Assembly (NCBI GenBank): GCA_963575645.1
Contig: OY754464.1
Location: 6,262,001 to 6,326,000 of the forward strand
DNA: 64,000 bases
Direction of reading: 5' to 3'
Origin: Xanthostigma xanthostigma
Lineage: Eukaryota > Arthropoda > Insecta > Raphidioptera > Raphidiidae
Position numbers and translations under genes: made by a program. The notes under the pieces were generated by a model. It searched no databases. It was not told the origin of the DNA and saw only the letters and a list, made by a program, of their open reading frames with translations. Shown here piece by piece: positions 32,691 to 45,479 of the stretch. Numbering within the stretch: the first letter of the stretch is position 1; the number at the start of each line of letters is the position of its first letter.

Positions 32691-33352
32691 CCAGCCAATT
32701 GGGCGACGGGACCAGTCCAACTTTAAAAATGTTGACATTTGATTATAAGAAAGAAAATAAAATTTCTGATATCGCGTGAGGTGACGCGGGTAATGGCTAG
32801 TATTTAATATGATATTTGATATTTGTTGCCATGGTTACCTACATAATATGTTCCACGTCATGTAAAAATTAATCAAAGCATGCCGAATTTGTCTATTTCT
32901 GACAGATCCATAAAACAAAAGAGCGGCTGATTTTTTTTATTTTCAAAATATTTCCGAAACTATAAAGTTCAGAAAAAAAATTTTAACGAAACTTTCTTGA
33001 AAAAATAAATAGAATAAATAAGCCGTTATGAAAAGTATACCATTATTATATAAAAAAACACCGTTTTTAGCATATATCTTTTCTATACATATGCGCCGAT
33101 TTTCCCCAAAAACAATAGGGCTCTTCGTATTTGCATACCAAACATTCTCCCAAAATTTGGTTTCAATCCGCTCATCCGTTTGACCTGTAGGTATCGTGTT
33201 CACAGACAAACAGACTAACAGACAGAGTTTTTCCAAAAATATGCTTTTTGGATTCGGGGGACCTCAAAACGGAAAGATATTGTAAAATTTTTGAAAAGTG
33301 ATTTATGACCTAAACTAGTAGATACCATTCCCCACTTGTGGGTTGGGATGGT
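32691..33352 (+). mobile_element. 650-bp CCAATTGG repeat, copy A
   Basis: From CCAGCCAATTGGGCGACGGG to CACTTGTGGGTTGGGATGG. It is matched along its length by 42388-43036 (inverted) and 49414-50040. Landmarks are GTTGCCATGGTTACCTACAT, AATCAAAGCATGCCGAATT and CCAAAATTTGGTTTCAATCC. There is no intact open frame. The class is unknown; it is non-autonomous. Confidence 0.85.
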
Positions 33353-33818
33353 AAAAAACGACTAATCAAAACTTAAATATCTCGATCATACAAATAAGAT
33401 ATTTAAATCATGGAAAAGTCTAATAAATTTCCTGGAAAACCTGGAATTATCAAGGAAATTTAAAATCATGTTTCTGTGGCCACCCTACAAGCAGACCGGA
33501 AAATATAAGTGTAATCACAGATTTACAAAGTTAATCCAGCATCAAAATTCAATATAAGTATAGATTTGCATATCAAAGATTCAAAGAAATACGGTATATA
33601 AAATATGACGTCGGTATACGTTTTTCTAAAGTATCGATGGAATATCGCGTGACGCGAGCCCAGCTCTGATTCAAATATAAGATGACGTAATCTGCATACC
33701 AGTGGCGTCCGTCAACATAGCTTAGTTCACTAAACAAATCAAAACGAAAAACCTCGATGTACTTAATTTTGATTTACAGAAAAGCGTTGTCAAAAAATCT
33801 GACTTGAAATTGGCCGTA
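33353..33818. other. no gene seen
   Basis: AT-rich, no recognisable feature. Confidence 0.4.
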
Positions 33819-33960
33819 AGGCGGCTTCACACGAGGCTGGTTTTTCCTTCTGGAATCACTGCTAGGACTTGTGCTGGCTGCGAGAATTGAAATGACGTCA
33901 CCGCGGGCTCCCATGCGCGGTTATAAGCTGGATTTCAAAATTGGGCTAAGTGACTGTTCC
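33819..33960 (+). mobile_element. end fragment of the CACACGAGG TIR family
   Basis: GGCGGCTTCACACGAGGCTG, CACTGCTAGGACTTGTGC, GAAATGACGTCACCGCGGGC and TGCGCGGTTATAAGCTGGAT match the reverse of 5390-5544. Only one end is present. Confidence 0.8.
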
Positions 33961-34204
33961 AGTAATTAATGTATCTCAGTTAGATGTCCCCGTCTATAGA
34001 AGCCATGTTAAAATCCAACGCATACACACAGCAAGCGTTACGCGCTGTCATCTAACGAGACACTCTAGTAACTAAATTTCGTCTTGTTATCTAGACGTTG
34101 CCATTAACTAAAGCCATGTTTAATTCATCGCACACAAACGTAACGTCATCACATAAAAGTTTTACTCCCAACCAAACGCGTCATTAATTTAATATAATTT
34201 ATTA

Positions 34205-34673
34205 CAGGAAATAAAGAGAAAAAATAAGTCAATTGTCGGAAAAATTAGGGGGAAGCTGTATTTTTGCATAAACCTTCCTTTTGTGGTTCTAAACAATATC
34301 CCAAAAGTCCCCACGAATACATGTGCCGCTTAAAAATGTTACGCGGGATGAGAGAGGTCACAAAAAACGGGTTTTCGTTCGTATAACCGCATCAAACGAA
34401 TCGAAATGACATACGAAACGTAAACGTTACAACTTTTTCAATCAAATTTTATTGAAAACCGTTAGCCTTACGAAAAAAAGTAATAGTATGTTTTTTGTAG
34501 GCAATTTTCAAAGCTACAAATGTGATAACCACTATTTTTTTCACAAAAATCACAGTTAACGAGATTTTCGCGAAAACCCGTTTTTTGACCTCTCATTCCG
34601 CGTAACATTTTTAGCGGCACATGTATCCGTGGGGACTTTTGGTATTTTTTTTTAGAAATGTCTCTATTTCCTG
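34205..34673. mobile_element. Tc1/mariner-like MITE with long inverted arms
   Basis: TA flanks CAGGAAATAAAGAGA at the left and TCTCTATTTCCTG at the right (TA at 34203-34204 and 34674-34675). Inner arms around 34310-34375 and 34575-34645 are strongly inverted (CCAAAAGTCCCCACG / CGTGGGGACTTTTGG; ACATGTGCCGCTTAAAAATG). It is 469 bp without transposase. Confidence 0.8.
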
Positions 34674-34675
34674 TA

Positions 34676-35311
34676 CAAAAAATGTATATTATAAATAGTA
34701 ACTCGTAAGGTATAAAAATAATTCGAATGATTTTGATAAACTTGTCGATACATCTCGAAATATTTTAATAATCGAATAGTTCGACAAGTTTCATTCGAAA
34801 TATCTCATGTCTAGTAAAAGAAGTTTGGAAATTCGACATTGAAGGTCAACGGATAGTTACGGAGTGACCTACGACGCGAGCGGAGCAATTTGACATTATT
34901 AAATGTATCACCCGTTTGGGAACAGAAGTTGATAATATATTAGATAATAAGAGGTTGTATTATATGGGCGATAGAAGCCATCGATAATAATATAACTTAT
35001 CGACCGGACGCCGATCTCTGCTGCTATACCACGCGCGTTCTCTCCTGAGCGTTCGATGCAGTCGCTGCCGGTCGGAATACAACGTCTGCCGTCGCCTATA
35101 AGCTCCAACCGGCGGCGGTCATCTGCACATAAAGGGATGAAGTACTGTCCTCCTATTCTATACTAGTTTTTGCCGGCGTCTTCTTTCGTAATAATGTCAT
35201 TGTTTTGCAACTGTAAAAGACCGCACACACTTGTCAAAGCACGGACCAGCACAGCACGTACCAGAAAAGTCTGTTCGTGAAGGTACGCGTGTTTTATAAC
35301 AATAAAAAGAA
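34676..35311. other. no gene; one transposon end
   Basis: 35215-35240 (TGTAAAAGACCGCACACAC) is a lone end of the AAAAGACCG family. The open frame 34908-35108 lies in a slightly GC-richer patch without a domain. Confidence 0.4.
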
Positions 35312-35321
35312 AGAATTTTTT

Positions 35322-35875
35322 TGACGTGATAACGTCTTATAAATTGATGAATCACCAATCTTATAAATTGATGAAACACCGACTGCATGCACGAAAAAGT
35401 GTAACGTTCCTAACGTTCCGCCTGATCCTGTGCGTGCTTTTCTCGAAAAGGGATTTTGGGGGGCAAAAAATCGTTTTAGCTAGGTCTCATCTCTCGAAAA
35501 AATCGTTTTCATACAAATTTTATCATTATAAAAATCAATTTTTTGACGTATGAAAATACTTAAATATTGTAAGTAGGTTTTGGAATTTTATATAAACAGT
35601 GAAACAATTGTTTTCAAAATATTATGACAATTAATCTTTGAGACTTAAAATAAATATGAAAGAAAGAAAGTTAAAAAAAACAATTATTATTATAGGTGGT
35701 GAGTATTTTAATACATAAAATTAACCTAAATTTGAAGCGAAAGATGCAATATCATAGATTCGAATTATTATAATTATTATATGTAGAATTTAGGTTATGT
35801 ATTACGGAATACGTTATCACGTAAAACTATCGTCCGTAAACCGACTTTATACAGACAACCAATTTTTTTTTATAT
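35322..35875. mobile_element. ACGTGATAACGT family, longest copy
   Basis: From TTGACGTGATAACGTC to TAAACCGACTTTATACAGAC then AACCAATTTT. The ends contain the inverted ACGTGATAACGT / ACGTTATCACGT. TCTTATAAATTGATGAA is duplicated in tandem near 35335-35375. It is the parent-like form of the copies at 4076 and 31063. Non-coding; superfamily unassigned. Confidence 0.75.
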
Positions 35876-36435
35876 TTAAATTTCACCCTGTAAATAAATT
35901 TTGCCCTGTCATCTAGTTGTCGCCTTTAACAAAAGTCAAGTTATAATTCAACGCACGTAAACGTAACTTCCTCCCATAAAACATCGTCCCATAAAAGTGT
36001 CGCGCCAATTGCACGGTTATACTCCCAATTAAACGCGCCAGTAGATGTTTCACATAGAAAAGCTACGCAAATGAGTGATTAAATTTGCCAACCCCTTGCG
36101 CCAGTAGCACGTTACAAATTGTGTCTGATGTCCCTAAGGGTCTATATACGTAAGTAGCAGCTATATAAAATCCAGAATTATCTCTCTCTACCTACCTAAC
36201 TGTGTGTTATATAACCTTGCTTAAACCATGTAGATACGAATATACAGTGAACGAAAAATGTACAGCTGTAATTATTATTATACGGTTGCATTATTACATA
36301 ATAAATGATGATTAATGACTTTCGTTTTGTCTTGTTCAAAAAAGGAACATTTCGTTCTGTATTCTGCATTTGCGAGTTCGAAACAAGCAAAGAAACGTAT
36401 CGCTTATTCCAATCTACCAGAGTCCAATCCACTTA

Positions 36436-37000
36436 TGGCCATATTCATCAAACACTATTAAAGATAGAAATGACTAATCTTCGATCTAATTTATTCGTTA
36501 GATTAAAATTTATTTCCAATTCATCAAGCATATTATCACGTAGAATAGTTAGTTGGCGAATAAATACACACTGCACTATACTCCTGGGTATTTTTGTTGA
36601 ATATTGTGACGTTCACTCAAAAATCCGACCGATGGCGTAAGTGAAGACGTCAAAACAACCAATTTCATAAAATAAAATTGTTTTATCCTAACTCAGTTGC
36701 ACACAAAACTTCCACCAACATTAATGTTTTGCAACTATACACTTCACAAAAGGGTTAATAAACAATTCACAAGAACAAACTGTAGACATAATACTGCACG
36801 CTTATAGGTTAGGTATTATGATCTATGTGGCGGCCATTATTATTTTATCAGCGAATAAAAATTAATACCCTAGCAGTAAGACAGAGTTATACCTAGAGTG
36901 AACATAATTAAGCTTGTTGAATTGAAATATCGCTATTTATTCGGAGAATAAGAACGAGTGAATCGAATAAATAACTACTTAGGTTCGGTGAATATGGCCA
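36436..37000. mobile_element. TIR element with TTA target duplication
   Basis: TGGCCATATTCATCAAAC at the left and GTTCGGTGAATATGGCCA at the right, with TTA at 36433-36435 and 37001-37003. The terminal match decays inward but continues for about 100 bp (TTTATTTCCAATTCATCAAG versus ATATTTCAATTCAACAAG). The 3-bp TTA duplication suggests PIF/Harbinger. No transposase is present. Confidence 0.72.
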
Positions 37001-37053
37001 TTAGTGTAATAAAATTAAAGTCCTGAATCGTCGACCTCCTTGCACATAGCCCA

Positions 37054-37621
37054 TATGTAAACACGTAAGGTGCACATAGGGAAATTAACATTGGGAAAAA
37101 ATGACTGGATCAGAGTGAGCCTTGAAACCTTGTTTTTCAATTTGACAAATAATATTCTTTTGCAAAATGAATGTGTATAGTACTACCGAAGAAAATATTC
37201 AAATGATTACAGCATAATCGGACTTTTTTTATTAATGGGACATTAAATTCCCAAAAATACTTAAATATGGTGCGAGATCAAATATCTCCGCCTATATTCG
37301 TGTTGAACCTAAAGACATTGGGTCACTGATTTACCAACGCGCATACGTCATACCAGTCAGACAATTTTTGAATGAAATGTTTCCAAACAGATGGAGTTGT
37401 TTTTTTGTTTTATTTTTGTACAAAAAAATTTAAATAATGATTTAGAAGAGCTTTTTATTATTAAAAGAGCCAAGTAAAATAAAAATAAATCAAAATAAAA
37501 TAGAAATCCTCAAGATTACCACGATAATTCAATAGAAATAACAATGCAGTCATGGCTAACTCTGATCCAAGTATTTTTTCCCAATGCTAATTTCCCTATG
37601 TGCACCTTACGTGTTTACATA
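37054..37621. mobile_element. TIR element with arms of about 70 bp
   Basis: TATGTAAACACGTAAGGTGC then ACATAGGGAAATTA at 37054 is mirrored by the sequence ending at 37621. The match runs through TTGGGAAAAAAT and GGATCAGAGT. The roughly 430-bp interior is AT-rich with no open frame of note. Confidence 0.8.
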
Positions 37622-38319
37622 CTGTATAATAAAATTGCCGTTTACCTCGAAACTTTTTTGCTTTTTAATGACTTTTTTAAGGAGGTTCAATTTTTTTTTG
37701 TAGATAACAGTGTGCATTCATCAATGCTTATCGTCCGGTAGTTTTTGATCGCATTATATATATAGTCGCATGATATGCGAAATACCTAACCTAAAATTGT
37801 GAAGCACGTGAGGATAGCTTAGGCGCCATATATATGTATCGCATATTTTGGAGTCGGAGAGGACACGTCGTTATAAAGGACCATGAATATCAACAAAAGA
37901 AATTTTCATGCGGCAAAAGCTATAAATGTGAAGGTTTTCAATGGAGAAAGTGTTGGCTTTTCGCTTCCACGCACACAAAAGCAGACGCGCGCGACTGTGT
38001 ACACACAAACGACTGCGTGCGCTTATATAAAAATAATTTATATTTAAAAAACGCGCACTCTGCCGCGAATAAACAGCCTTCGCCGGAACAGTTTCATATT
38101 CAAAAGATGACTTGGCGTACGGCGGCGTTATTATATCGTACGAATTTTAGTTAAGGTTATTAGCCTACTACCGTATTCGAAGTCGTTAGGTACGTCCAAA
38201 GACGTGAAATATATAAATAGTTGGCAAAACCAAATTAAAAAAATTAAAAAATTTAAAGATATAAATAATTAAAAATTGAAAAAAAAATTAAAATACATGA
38301 AAATTAAAAAAAAAATGTA

Positions 38320-38439
38320 TAATAATAGTATATTGTGCGACTAGTGAGAGAAGGAGAAGATTCTATGAGCGTGAAATTTGCCGCACGAGCGTAGCGAGTG
38401 CGGTAACACGCGAGTGGAATATTCTCCTTCGATCAATGG
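38320..38439 (+). repeat. hairpin repeat nearly identical to 51161-51279
   Basis: From ATAATAGTATATTGTGCGAC to ATTCTCC then TTCGATCAATGG, with only two differences from the copy at 51 kb over about 119 bp. It contains a nested hairpin: CCGCAC/GTGCGG around GAGCGTAGCGA, then outer GAAGGAGAA / TTCTCCTTC pairs. Confidence 0.9.
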
Positions 38440-38451
38440 TCGCACATAATA

Positions 38452-39304
38452 TTTTATTCAACTAGCACGAGTAATATGTAATCGGGGCTCTGACAAAAGA
38501 GGGAATAAATCACTTCATTGATTGACGTACCCACCGCCCTCGATGCACACAAGATGGCCCTGACTTTCGCGATGCTGTTTTCATATACAGATTGTATCAA
38601 ATCAAAACGGTCCATAGGACATTCTGTGTGTAAGACAGAGACGATATATAAAGATCTAAAGCAGTAAGTAAGAATGAGATAAATGATCGCTAATATAGTT
38701 ACTGTGGTTACGTAAATAAATAATTACGTACACTGTAAATCTTTTTACCAATTTATCAATTAAAACAACTACAAAAAATTATTATGTTGGCGGTTGAATT
38801 ACCACCATAAAACCATTTAATTATTTGGATTTTTTCCCGAACAGTATAAATAGCCATTTTATCAATAATTTCACTAGTGAATACTGACATTTGATAAAAT
38901 TGTGATTTTTACTGTAGAAAACAAAGACGATACTATCAGATTGTATAACCACAGTAACTATTATAGCGATCATTTATCTCATTCTTACTTACTGCTTTAG
39001 TGCTTTATATAATATCGTCTCTGTCTTACACACAGAATGTTCTATGGACTGTTTTGATTTGATACAATCTGTATACAAATCGCTACCGCGTTCCTATTGG
39101 TCCAGAAACTATGCAGTAATAATTCGTTACCGTACAGTTTCGGCTCGCTAGCGCGTTCCTATTGGCCCAGAAACTATGCAGTAATACATTATCGTACAGT
39201 TTCGGCATTATTAGCACTCTACGCGTCAACATGAAGTAATTTATTATTTCTCCCGAATTTAGCACGGCCCCGAAATTATGTATTACTCACGCGTGTTGAA
39301 TAAA
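38452..39304. mobile_element. foldback element with TIRs and inner 130-bp arms
   Basis: The outer TIRs (TTTATTCAACTAGCACGAGT at the left, reverse of ACTCACGCGTGTTGAATAAA at the right) enclose long inner arms at 38582-38710 and 38946-39075. The arms share GATTGTATCAAATCAAAACG, CATTCTGTGTGTAAGACAGA and AGTAAGAATGAGATAAATGA. A 65-bp tandem duplication (GCGTTCCTATTGG at 39088 and 39153) lies at the right. Confidence 0.8.
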
Positions 39305-40344
39305 TATATATAATATAATAATATATAAATATCAAGTAGAATAGAATGGAATATAAAAAAAAATAAAAATCAATAATATTGTCAGGAACCGAACGCAGGA
39401 TCTAGCCCTTACTGATCTAATAACTTCACCACGAAGCTTGCTGGATGTGCCAATGTCACATTTTTTTAAATTTTATATTAAATCTAGCGCGGACCCCCTG
39501 ACGTTGTTCAGAGAGTAAAATCGATTTTAATTTTCCAAGGACCCCCTGAATAATCATCATTGATAGCATCAATTACAACTGACTTGAATCATTTCTATCA
39601 ATTTATCTTTCATCAATTGCATCATTCAATAATCAGTTATAGTTTGACAACAGCGATATGGATTTGTTTTCACCGGTGTCGTTTAGTTGTGATTAGTTGC
39701 GGACAACGTCGAGAAATTTTGTTCCGGCCCCTAGGTTCCGCCATCCGACGGACGCCATATAGCAAATACACTAATAACTGGACTTGTAGACTATTGGGTA
39801 GCCTAGTAATCATTTTACAAGTGCAAGTCTCTTCACTGAAGAGCTTTTCTAGTCTAACAAAAACGATACAAGACGATAATCTCCGACATGTGTATAAAAC
39901 AACTACACGAGCGAATGAAAACAGTCTTCTCTGTCGGAGTCCGTTCGACAACAAAATACCGTTGTAAATTATTGTAAAAACACGGATTTATTTTATTTCT
40001 CTGTATTGTTTTGTACTCGAAAGTGATTAATGAATCTGTTCTGCGAAGCTGCACGTCGCATATCTTTCTCCAAATTGTAAATCAATTAAAAGTAATATGA
40101 TTTTGGAAAGAAGATTGGTAATTAATCAATACTTATAAAACACGTGAGGTGGGTTGTTTATAGTAACTCTACAAGAATAGTTCACACGACCATCTTATCT
40201 TCCCAGTATGATCAATATTGAATCTATGTATATTCTATACTAATATATAATATGGTATGGTTGTCCGGTGTCTGTATATATTATAGTAACGGATTACAAA
40301 ATCCACATACTGTGAGAGTTGTTTTTTTTAATGAATTATACAGA
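39305..40344. other. no gene seen
   Basis: 39700-39765 resembles 365-425 (CCCCTAGGTTCCGCC, ATCCGACGGACGCCA). The opposing open frames 39560-39967 and 39670-39954 overlap on both strands without domain signals. Confidence 0.4.
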
Positions 40345-40830
40345 CGTTAGCTCAATTAATTCAAATAAATAAAATCGTAAAAAAAACGATTTTTGACAAA
40401 AACCAAAATCTTTCGGGACTTTGGCGAAATCATCATTCTTATAGAAAAAGAAAACGCCGACTCCAATGAGCACAAACAAACGTCTATATGTCTTTGGGTT
40501 TAGAAGTTATTTGCATTTATAGTTTTCAGAAAATCATATAAAACCTTCGAATGGCCGTAGTTTCCAAACTAAAAGATATACAGACGTTTGCTTACGCTCA
40601 TTGAATTCAGCGTATTTTTTTCTGTAAGCATTCTCAATTTCAAAGGTATATTAAAGAATTTGATTTTTGCAATTTTTTCAAAGCATGTCCCTTTAAAAAA
40701 ATACTATTTTTGACAAAAACCTTTATCTGTCGGAACTTTTGCAAAATCATCATGCTTATAATAAAAAACACGCTGAATCCAGCATGGTCGTAAAACGTCG
40801 TGTGTCGTCCAAAAAAAATTTCGAACTAAA
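40345..40830. repeat. Penelope-like-related tail plus internal repeat
   Basis: CAGACGTTAGCTCAATTAAT then TCAAATAAATAAAATCG matches the tail of the palindromes at 15.9, 19.0 and 30.9 kb. TTTTTGACAAAAACC occurs at about 40391 and 40709, each followed by CTTTCGGGACTTT- or CTGTCGGAACTTT-like sequence and AAATCATCATxCTTAT. Confidence 0.45.
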
Positions 40831-41457
40831 AAAAGTATTTAATGTCACTGACTTATTGGCCCACGAGTTAGTATTTACTAAAAAAATAATTAACAAAATT
40901 TGACCCACTTCTCAAAAATATTTCACTTCAGACGCATGAGATTTCTTTTATCGATAGCTTGGTGGAAGAATCGGATGTTTACCATTTTATCAATGTAACG
41001 GTGGGAGAGACGGGTATTTTTGTAACTTAGATTGTAGATTATAGACGCTAAACAGCTGAGGTTTTCAGCGTCCTAATTTTTGTTAACTCACTTGGAACAC
41101 AAATTATTTATTTATTACCTCGAGATACGTCTGCGGGACTATAATTTGTGTCGTAGATGGTGGGAGCACCGGGTAACCTGTTAATTATACTGGTGCTCAT
41201 GTTTATAAAATATTGTTTTGTTCTCGTGCAGGAAGCATGTTTTTTTCGTTCCACTACGGAACGCAATAATAAAATTACGAATAGAGTCAAATCTAAACAC
41301 AGACAAAAAACAAGCTCCTGTATTATGCCGTAATTTATAAAAGGTAGTTGTCATAGTTCTAATCTTGTGACATTGTCAGAAGTTCTGATTTTATAATAAT
41401 CTTAGAGCACAGTCTTTGTGTACGCATAAACCGTCAAACTTTTTATGATATAGAACA
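40831..41457. other. no gene seen
   Basis: No defined element or exon. Confidence 0.4.
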
Positions 41458-41751
41458 CTAGACTCTCGGTCCGGCTTCGCCCGGCCTTGTAGATTGCCAA
41501 TTAAGGATACGCATAGAATTATTCAATTAACTTAACAAAAAACATCCGCAAAAATTAGTTCGCTGAAGCACAACTGTTGCATCACATAAATTAGCTGTGC
41601 GGCATGGTTCTTCGCTGACCTGGGCCTAGAACCTTCCTGGATAAACGGGATATCTAATACAAAAATAATTTTTCAAATCGGATTAGTATTTCCTGAGATT
41701 AGCGCGTTCCTACAAACTCTCGCCTTCTTTTTTATAGTAGTATAAATTAGA
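41458..41751 (-). mobile_element. non-autonomous Helitron
   Basis: On the minus strand it runs from TCTAATTTATACTACTAT to GGACCGAGAGTCTAG before T. It carries GCGCTAATCTCAGGAAATAC, AATCCGATTTGAAAAAT and CGTTTATCCAGGAAGG. A 294-bp relative of 62805-63169. Confidence 0.8.
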
Positions 41752-42387
41752 TTCATTATTCCTTGTATATAGAAAAATATCGCTTTTTAAGCTATTTTTT
41801 TATCATAAAAGCGTTTAAAAAGGGAAATTGTACAAAAAAAAAAACAAGATCTATTAAAAATTCTTAAACCTTTTCTTGTGAAGAAAGATCGCTACAATTC
41901 AAGAACACTGCCAAACCAGATTCTCTGACAATACGTTCTGCTACCCACCATAATTATATAATGTAAACTCACATGTGCCTTCACAGAAAACAAACAGTGC
42001 TTTCAAAATAATCGTCAGTACTAGTAGGTGTTCAGCTTTTGTTTCTTCGAGAGAAGCAAAAGTAAAACGGACCGCTCCTCTAACATAAAGATCCATGCAA
42101 TACTTTACGATCGAATTTCCGAAGTGCGACAGATTGTGACAGTCGTGATTCATCGCCTCGTTTCTGAATAACTTGTCGTCAAAAAGAAATGGCCGACTGC
42201 TCAGAGAGGGGTGACATAAGATGACGTCACCAATTTCCGGACATTCTTTTGTGGCTGGACATTTTATCGTGTATTGAGATTAACCTCAGTTTATAATATT
42301 AATAAAAACAAAAAAAGACGAGAGGTGTCGTGGAACACCTGCTTGGAACAAAGTTATTTTCGCAAATTATTGTTTCATATATTTTTT
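41752..42387. other. no gene seen
   Basis: The open frame 41941-42153 (minus) has no domain. Confidence 0.4.
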
Positions 42388-43036
42388 TATCATTCCAACC
42401 CACAAATGGGGAATGGTTACTAGTTTAGGTCAAAAATCACTTCAAAAATTTTACAATATCTTTCCGTTTTGAGGTCCCCTGAATCCAAAAAACATATTTT
42501 TGGAAAAACTCTGTCCGTCTGTTAGTCTGTGAACACGATACAGGTCGAACGGATGAGCGGATCGAAACCAAATTTTGGGAGGATGTTTGGTATGCAAATA
42601 TGAAGAGTCCTATTGTTTTTGGGGAAAATCAGCCCATGCGCAAAAGAGATATTTGCTAAAACGGTGTTTTTTATGTAATAATGATATACTTTTCATAACG
42701 GCTTATTATTTTATTTATTTTTTGAAGAAAGTTTCGTTAAAAACTTTTTTTTCAAAACATTAGAGTTTCGGAAATATTTTGAAAATAAAAAAAATCAGCC
42801 GCTCGTTTTGTTTTATGGATCTGTCAGAAATAAACAAGTTCGGCATGCTTTGATTAATGTTTGCATGACGTGGAACATATTATGTAGTTAACCATGGCAA
42901 CGAATAGCAAATATCATATTGAATACTAGCAATTACCTGCGTCACCTCACACGATATCAGAAATTTTATTTTCTTTATTATAATCAAATGTCAACATTTT
43001 TGAAGTTGGAATGGCCCCGTCGCCCAATTGGCTGGA
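42388..43036 (-). mobile_element. 650-bp CCAATTGG repeat, copy B
   Basis: Inverted relative to copies A and C, running from CATTCCAACCCACAAATGGG to CGTCGCCCAATTGGCTGG. All the landmarks of copy A are present in reverse order. The plus-strand open frame 42575-42763 inside it is chance. Confidence 0.85.
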
Positions 43037-44116
43037 ATTTTTTTTTACTAATTTGTCTATAGATTATTCGAAAATTTTATTTTATACTAAAATATTATTA
43101 ATGAACAAAATTTAATCATGTGATTTGCAACTCCAAAAAAATAAAACAGTTGGTAAACTCGAAATATGTATGAATTTGACGTCATGCAAAATCATTTCAC
43201 ACAACTTTTCTGAACGCCCTCTATAATGTAGGTACGTCTATGTCTGCCCACACAAGCTGTCTACCCTTCGCTCCCTGTAGTCCTGTCGCGCTCCCTCCGC
43301 ATCCAACAGGAACACAATGCACGTTCTCGGGCATTACGAATTGCGAGCGGCTCGGGCGGGGAGGGGGTAGGGGTTGTGGCGCGTATGACGTAGCAAGAAT
43401 AACAAACAGTGTCGTAATCAAGTGGAATAACTCTTTTTTTTTTTACACGTTTTCTTAATTGATTTTTTTTTATTTATGTATTGTTACCTACTTAACTGCC
43501 CTGTGTTAAAAATATAATACGTATTTTTGGTTTGTGCTCATTATTAGTTTATGTACAAATTAGATTCGTAATATTTTCGACATATTTTGAAACAATAGTC
43601 GTGGCATTTTTCAAAATTGGATAAATTTGAACAGTGCATATTATTACAAAATGAAAAAGGCAATAAAATATTTTTTTAAACGAGCATAAGAAAAAATCGA
43701 TATGAAAACCATTTACCTACTTGACTTTACTGTTCTAAACAGAGGCGTAGCAACGGTTTTATCCTAGGGGAAATTTTCAACTCTACTTTATACCGTTGCC
43801 ATCTGCTACTTATACCTACATAATTTGAAAACTGTGCATAGAAGCGATCGATTTCGCTTCTATGAACAGTTTTCATCGACTTTCTGGAGAAATTTCACGA
43901 CAAAGGAAACGTTGATTATTGTAAATTTATCTTGTTATTTGTACGTGAACTATTAATATTGCACTCTTCCTACGCCAATGGTTCTAAAATAATTTTAAAA
44001 AATTATATCTGACGTCGAAAATTTCAGTGGAATTTACTAAATTTTTTTGATTTTGTAAAAACGATTGCAGACACGCTCTTCCACCACCAGCACCGGGACT
44101 TCCACCACGTATTTAA
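43037..44116. other. no gene; GC-rich patch
   Basis: 43240-43390 is GC-rich (CGGCTCGGGCGGGGAGGGGG) with open frames on both strands, which I attribute to composition. 43835-43880 holds a small inverted pair AAAACTGTGCATAGAAGCGA / TCGCTTCTATGAACAGTTTT. Confidence 0.45.
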
Positions 44117-44363
44117 TCTATAACTAATATTATAAAGAGGTACAGTTTGTAAGTTCGGGTGTAGGAAGTAATCTCCGAAACTACTCATCCGATTTCAAAA
44201 ATGTTTTCACCAATATTTAGAATGAACCTTCAGGATGGACATAAGCTATATATTATCGCGTTAAGATAAAATCACTTTTCGTGGAAACCAATTTTGCAAC
44301 GTAAGTCGACAAAAAAAACGGTGACAATCTACAAATTCGGGAGAAGCCGGACCGGACCGCTAG
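44117..44363 (+). mobile_element. non-autonomous Helitron
   Basis: TCTATAACTAATATTATAAA at the 5' end after A, GGACCGGACCGCTAG at the 3' end before T. Interior: AATCTCCGAAACTACTCATC, GACATAAGCTATATATTATC and CTACAAATTCGGGAGAAGCC. The same family, inverted, is at 54710-54963. Confidence 0.85.
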
Positions 44364-44576
44364 TCATTCATAAAAAGACGTCAAATGAGAGTGAGAAAAA
44401 TTCCAACACAATTTTTTTGTGCAACTTTCAATATCATAGTGTGAAATAGTCAAGATTCAGCTTTCAATCTATGAACTAAAAATCGGACTACTATTTCGAA
44501 GATAAGGCGATTTAAAAAAATTCTTTTTTGAATTTTTTATTTAATACTGTACTACACTTTTGAAATAAGAATTTTA

Positions 44577-44933
44577 TCTACACTGATATATAAAGCTGAA
44601 GAGTTTGTTTGTTTGGTTGAACGCGCTAATCTCAGGAACTACTGGTTCTAATTGAACAATTTTTTTTTGTTAGATAGCTTATTTATCGAGGAAGGCTATA
44701 GGCTATATAATACCACGCTACGACCAATAGGAGCGGAGCATCAATGAAAAATGTTACAAAATGTAACTCAAAACATGTCCGTCCGACAAAAACTTTTGAA
44801 CGGTAACTCCGATCATCATGAAATTTGGACACAATATTTATCTCGGTAAACTAAGTTGAATGTGCGTACTCATGTCCCTTCCTCCCCCCCATACGTTCTT
44901 TTGCACTCGTGTGAAACCGGGCGGGACCGCTAG
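44577..44933 (+). mobile_element. non-autonomous Helitron
   Basis: TCTACACTGATATATAAAGC after A to GGGCGGGACCGCTAG before T. CGCGCTAATCTCAGGAACTA, TTATCGAGGAAGGCTATAGG and CGACCAATAGGAGCGGAGCA are typical of this widespread arthropod family. It has no coding sequence. Confidence 0.85.
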
Positions 44934-45479
44934 TCTAATAAATTTTTTTTATTACACATACGTTGTTTATTAATGTCAATTATAAAATATAAAAGTGATC
45001 GTTGCTTTCACCCTCTCTAAATTAATATAATTTCGTTGAACGAACTTTGAGAACAAAGCTTTCAATATTCAAATATTGCGTCTTATATGGCGTCTAACCA
45101 GGATTTGCTTGGAGCTATTTTAATTAGCAATATCAAATGTATTCAATCTACTCATATAATGGAAAGCATTATGTTTCTTATTGGTTTATTCCAATTCCGT
45201 TTTGTGGTGTTTTCATTTCAACGTTAACATCGCAAAAGACCTTTTCAAAGGTGAAACGTGACAATACACCTATAAATGTTTTCTTGTTTTTATTTCTAAC
45301 TAGTCTAGTATCTTCGCTCGAGTTAATTTCGGTTTACCAATAAGGGAATTCCGCTGGTAGAACTATTTAGAACTAATTTTGCAATTTTTAGAACGGTTTA
45401 GAAAAAAAAAATACAAAGCTTCGATTTTATTTATTTTAGTTGGCACAGAGCTATAGTTATTATCTTACTTGAATATAGG

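Noticed and set aside
39560-39967. 135-codon open frame opposite a 94-codon frame
   Set aside because: Overlapping open frames on both strands in sequence without homology or codon signal.
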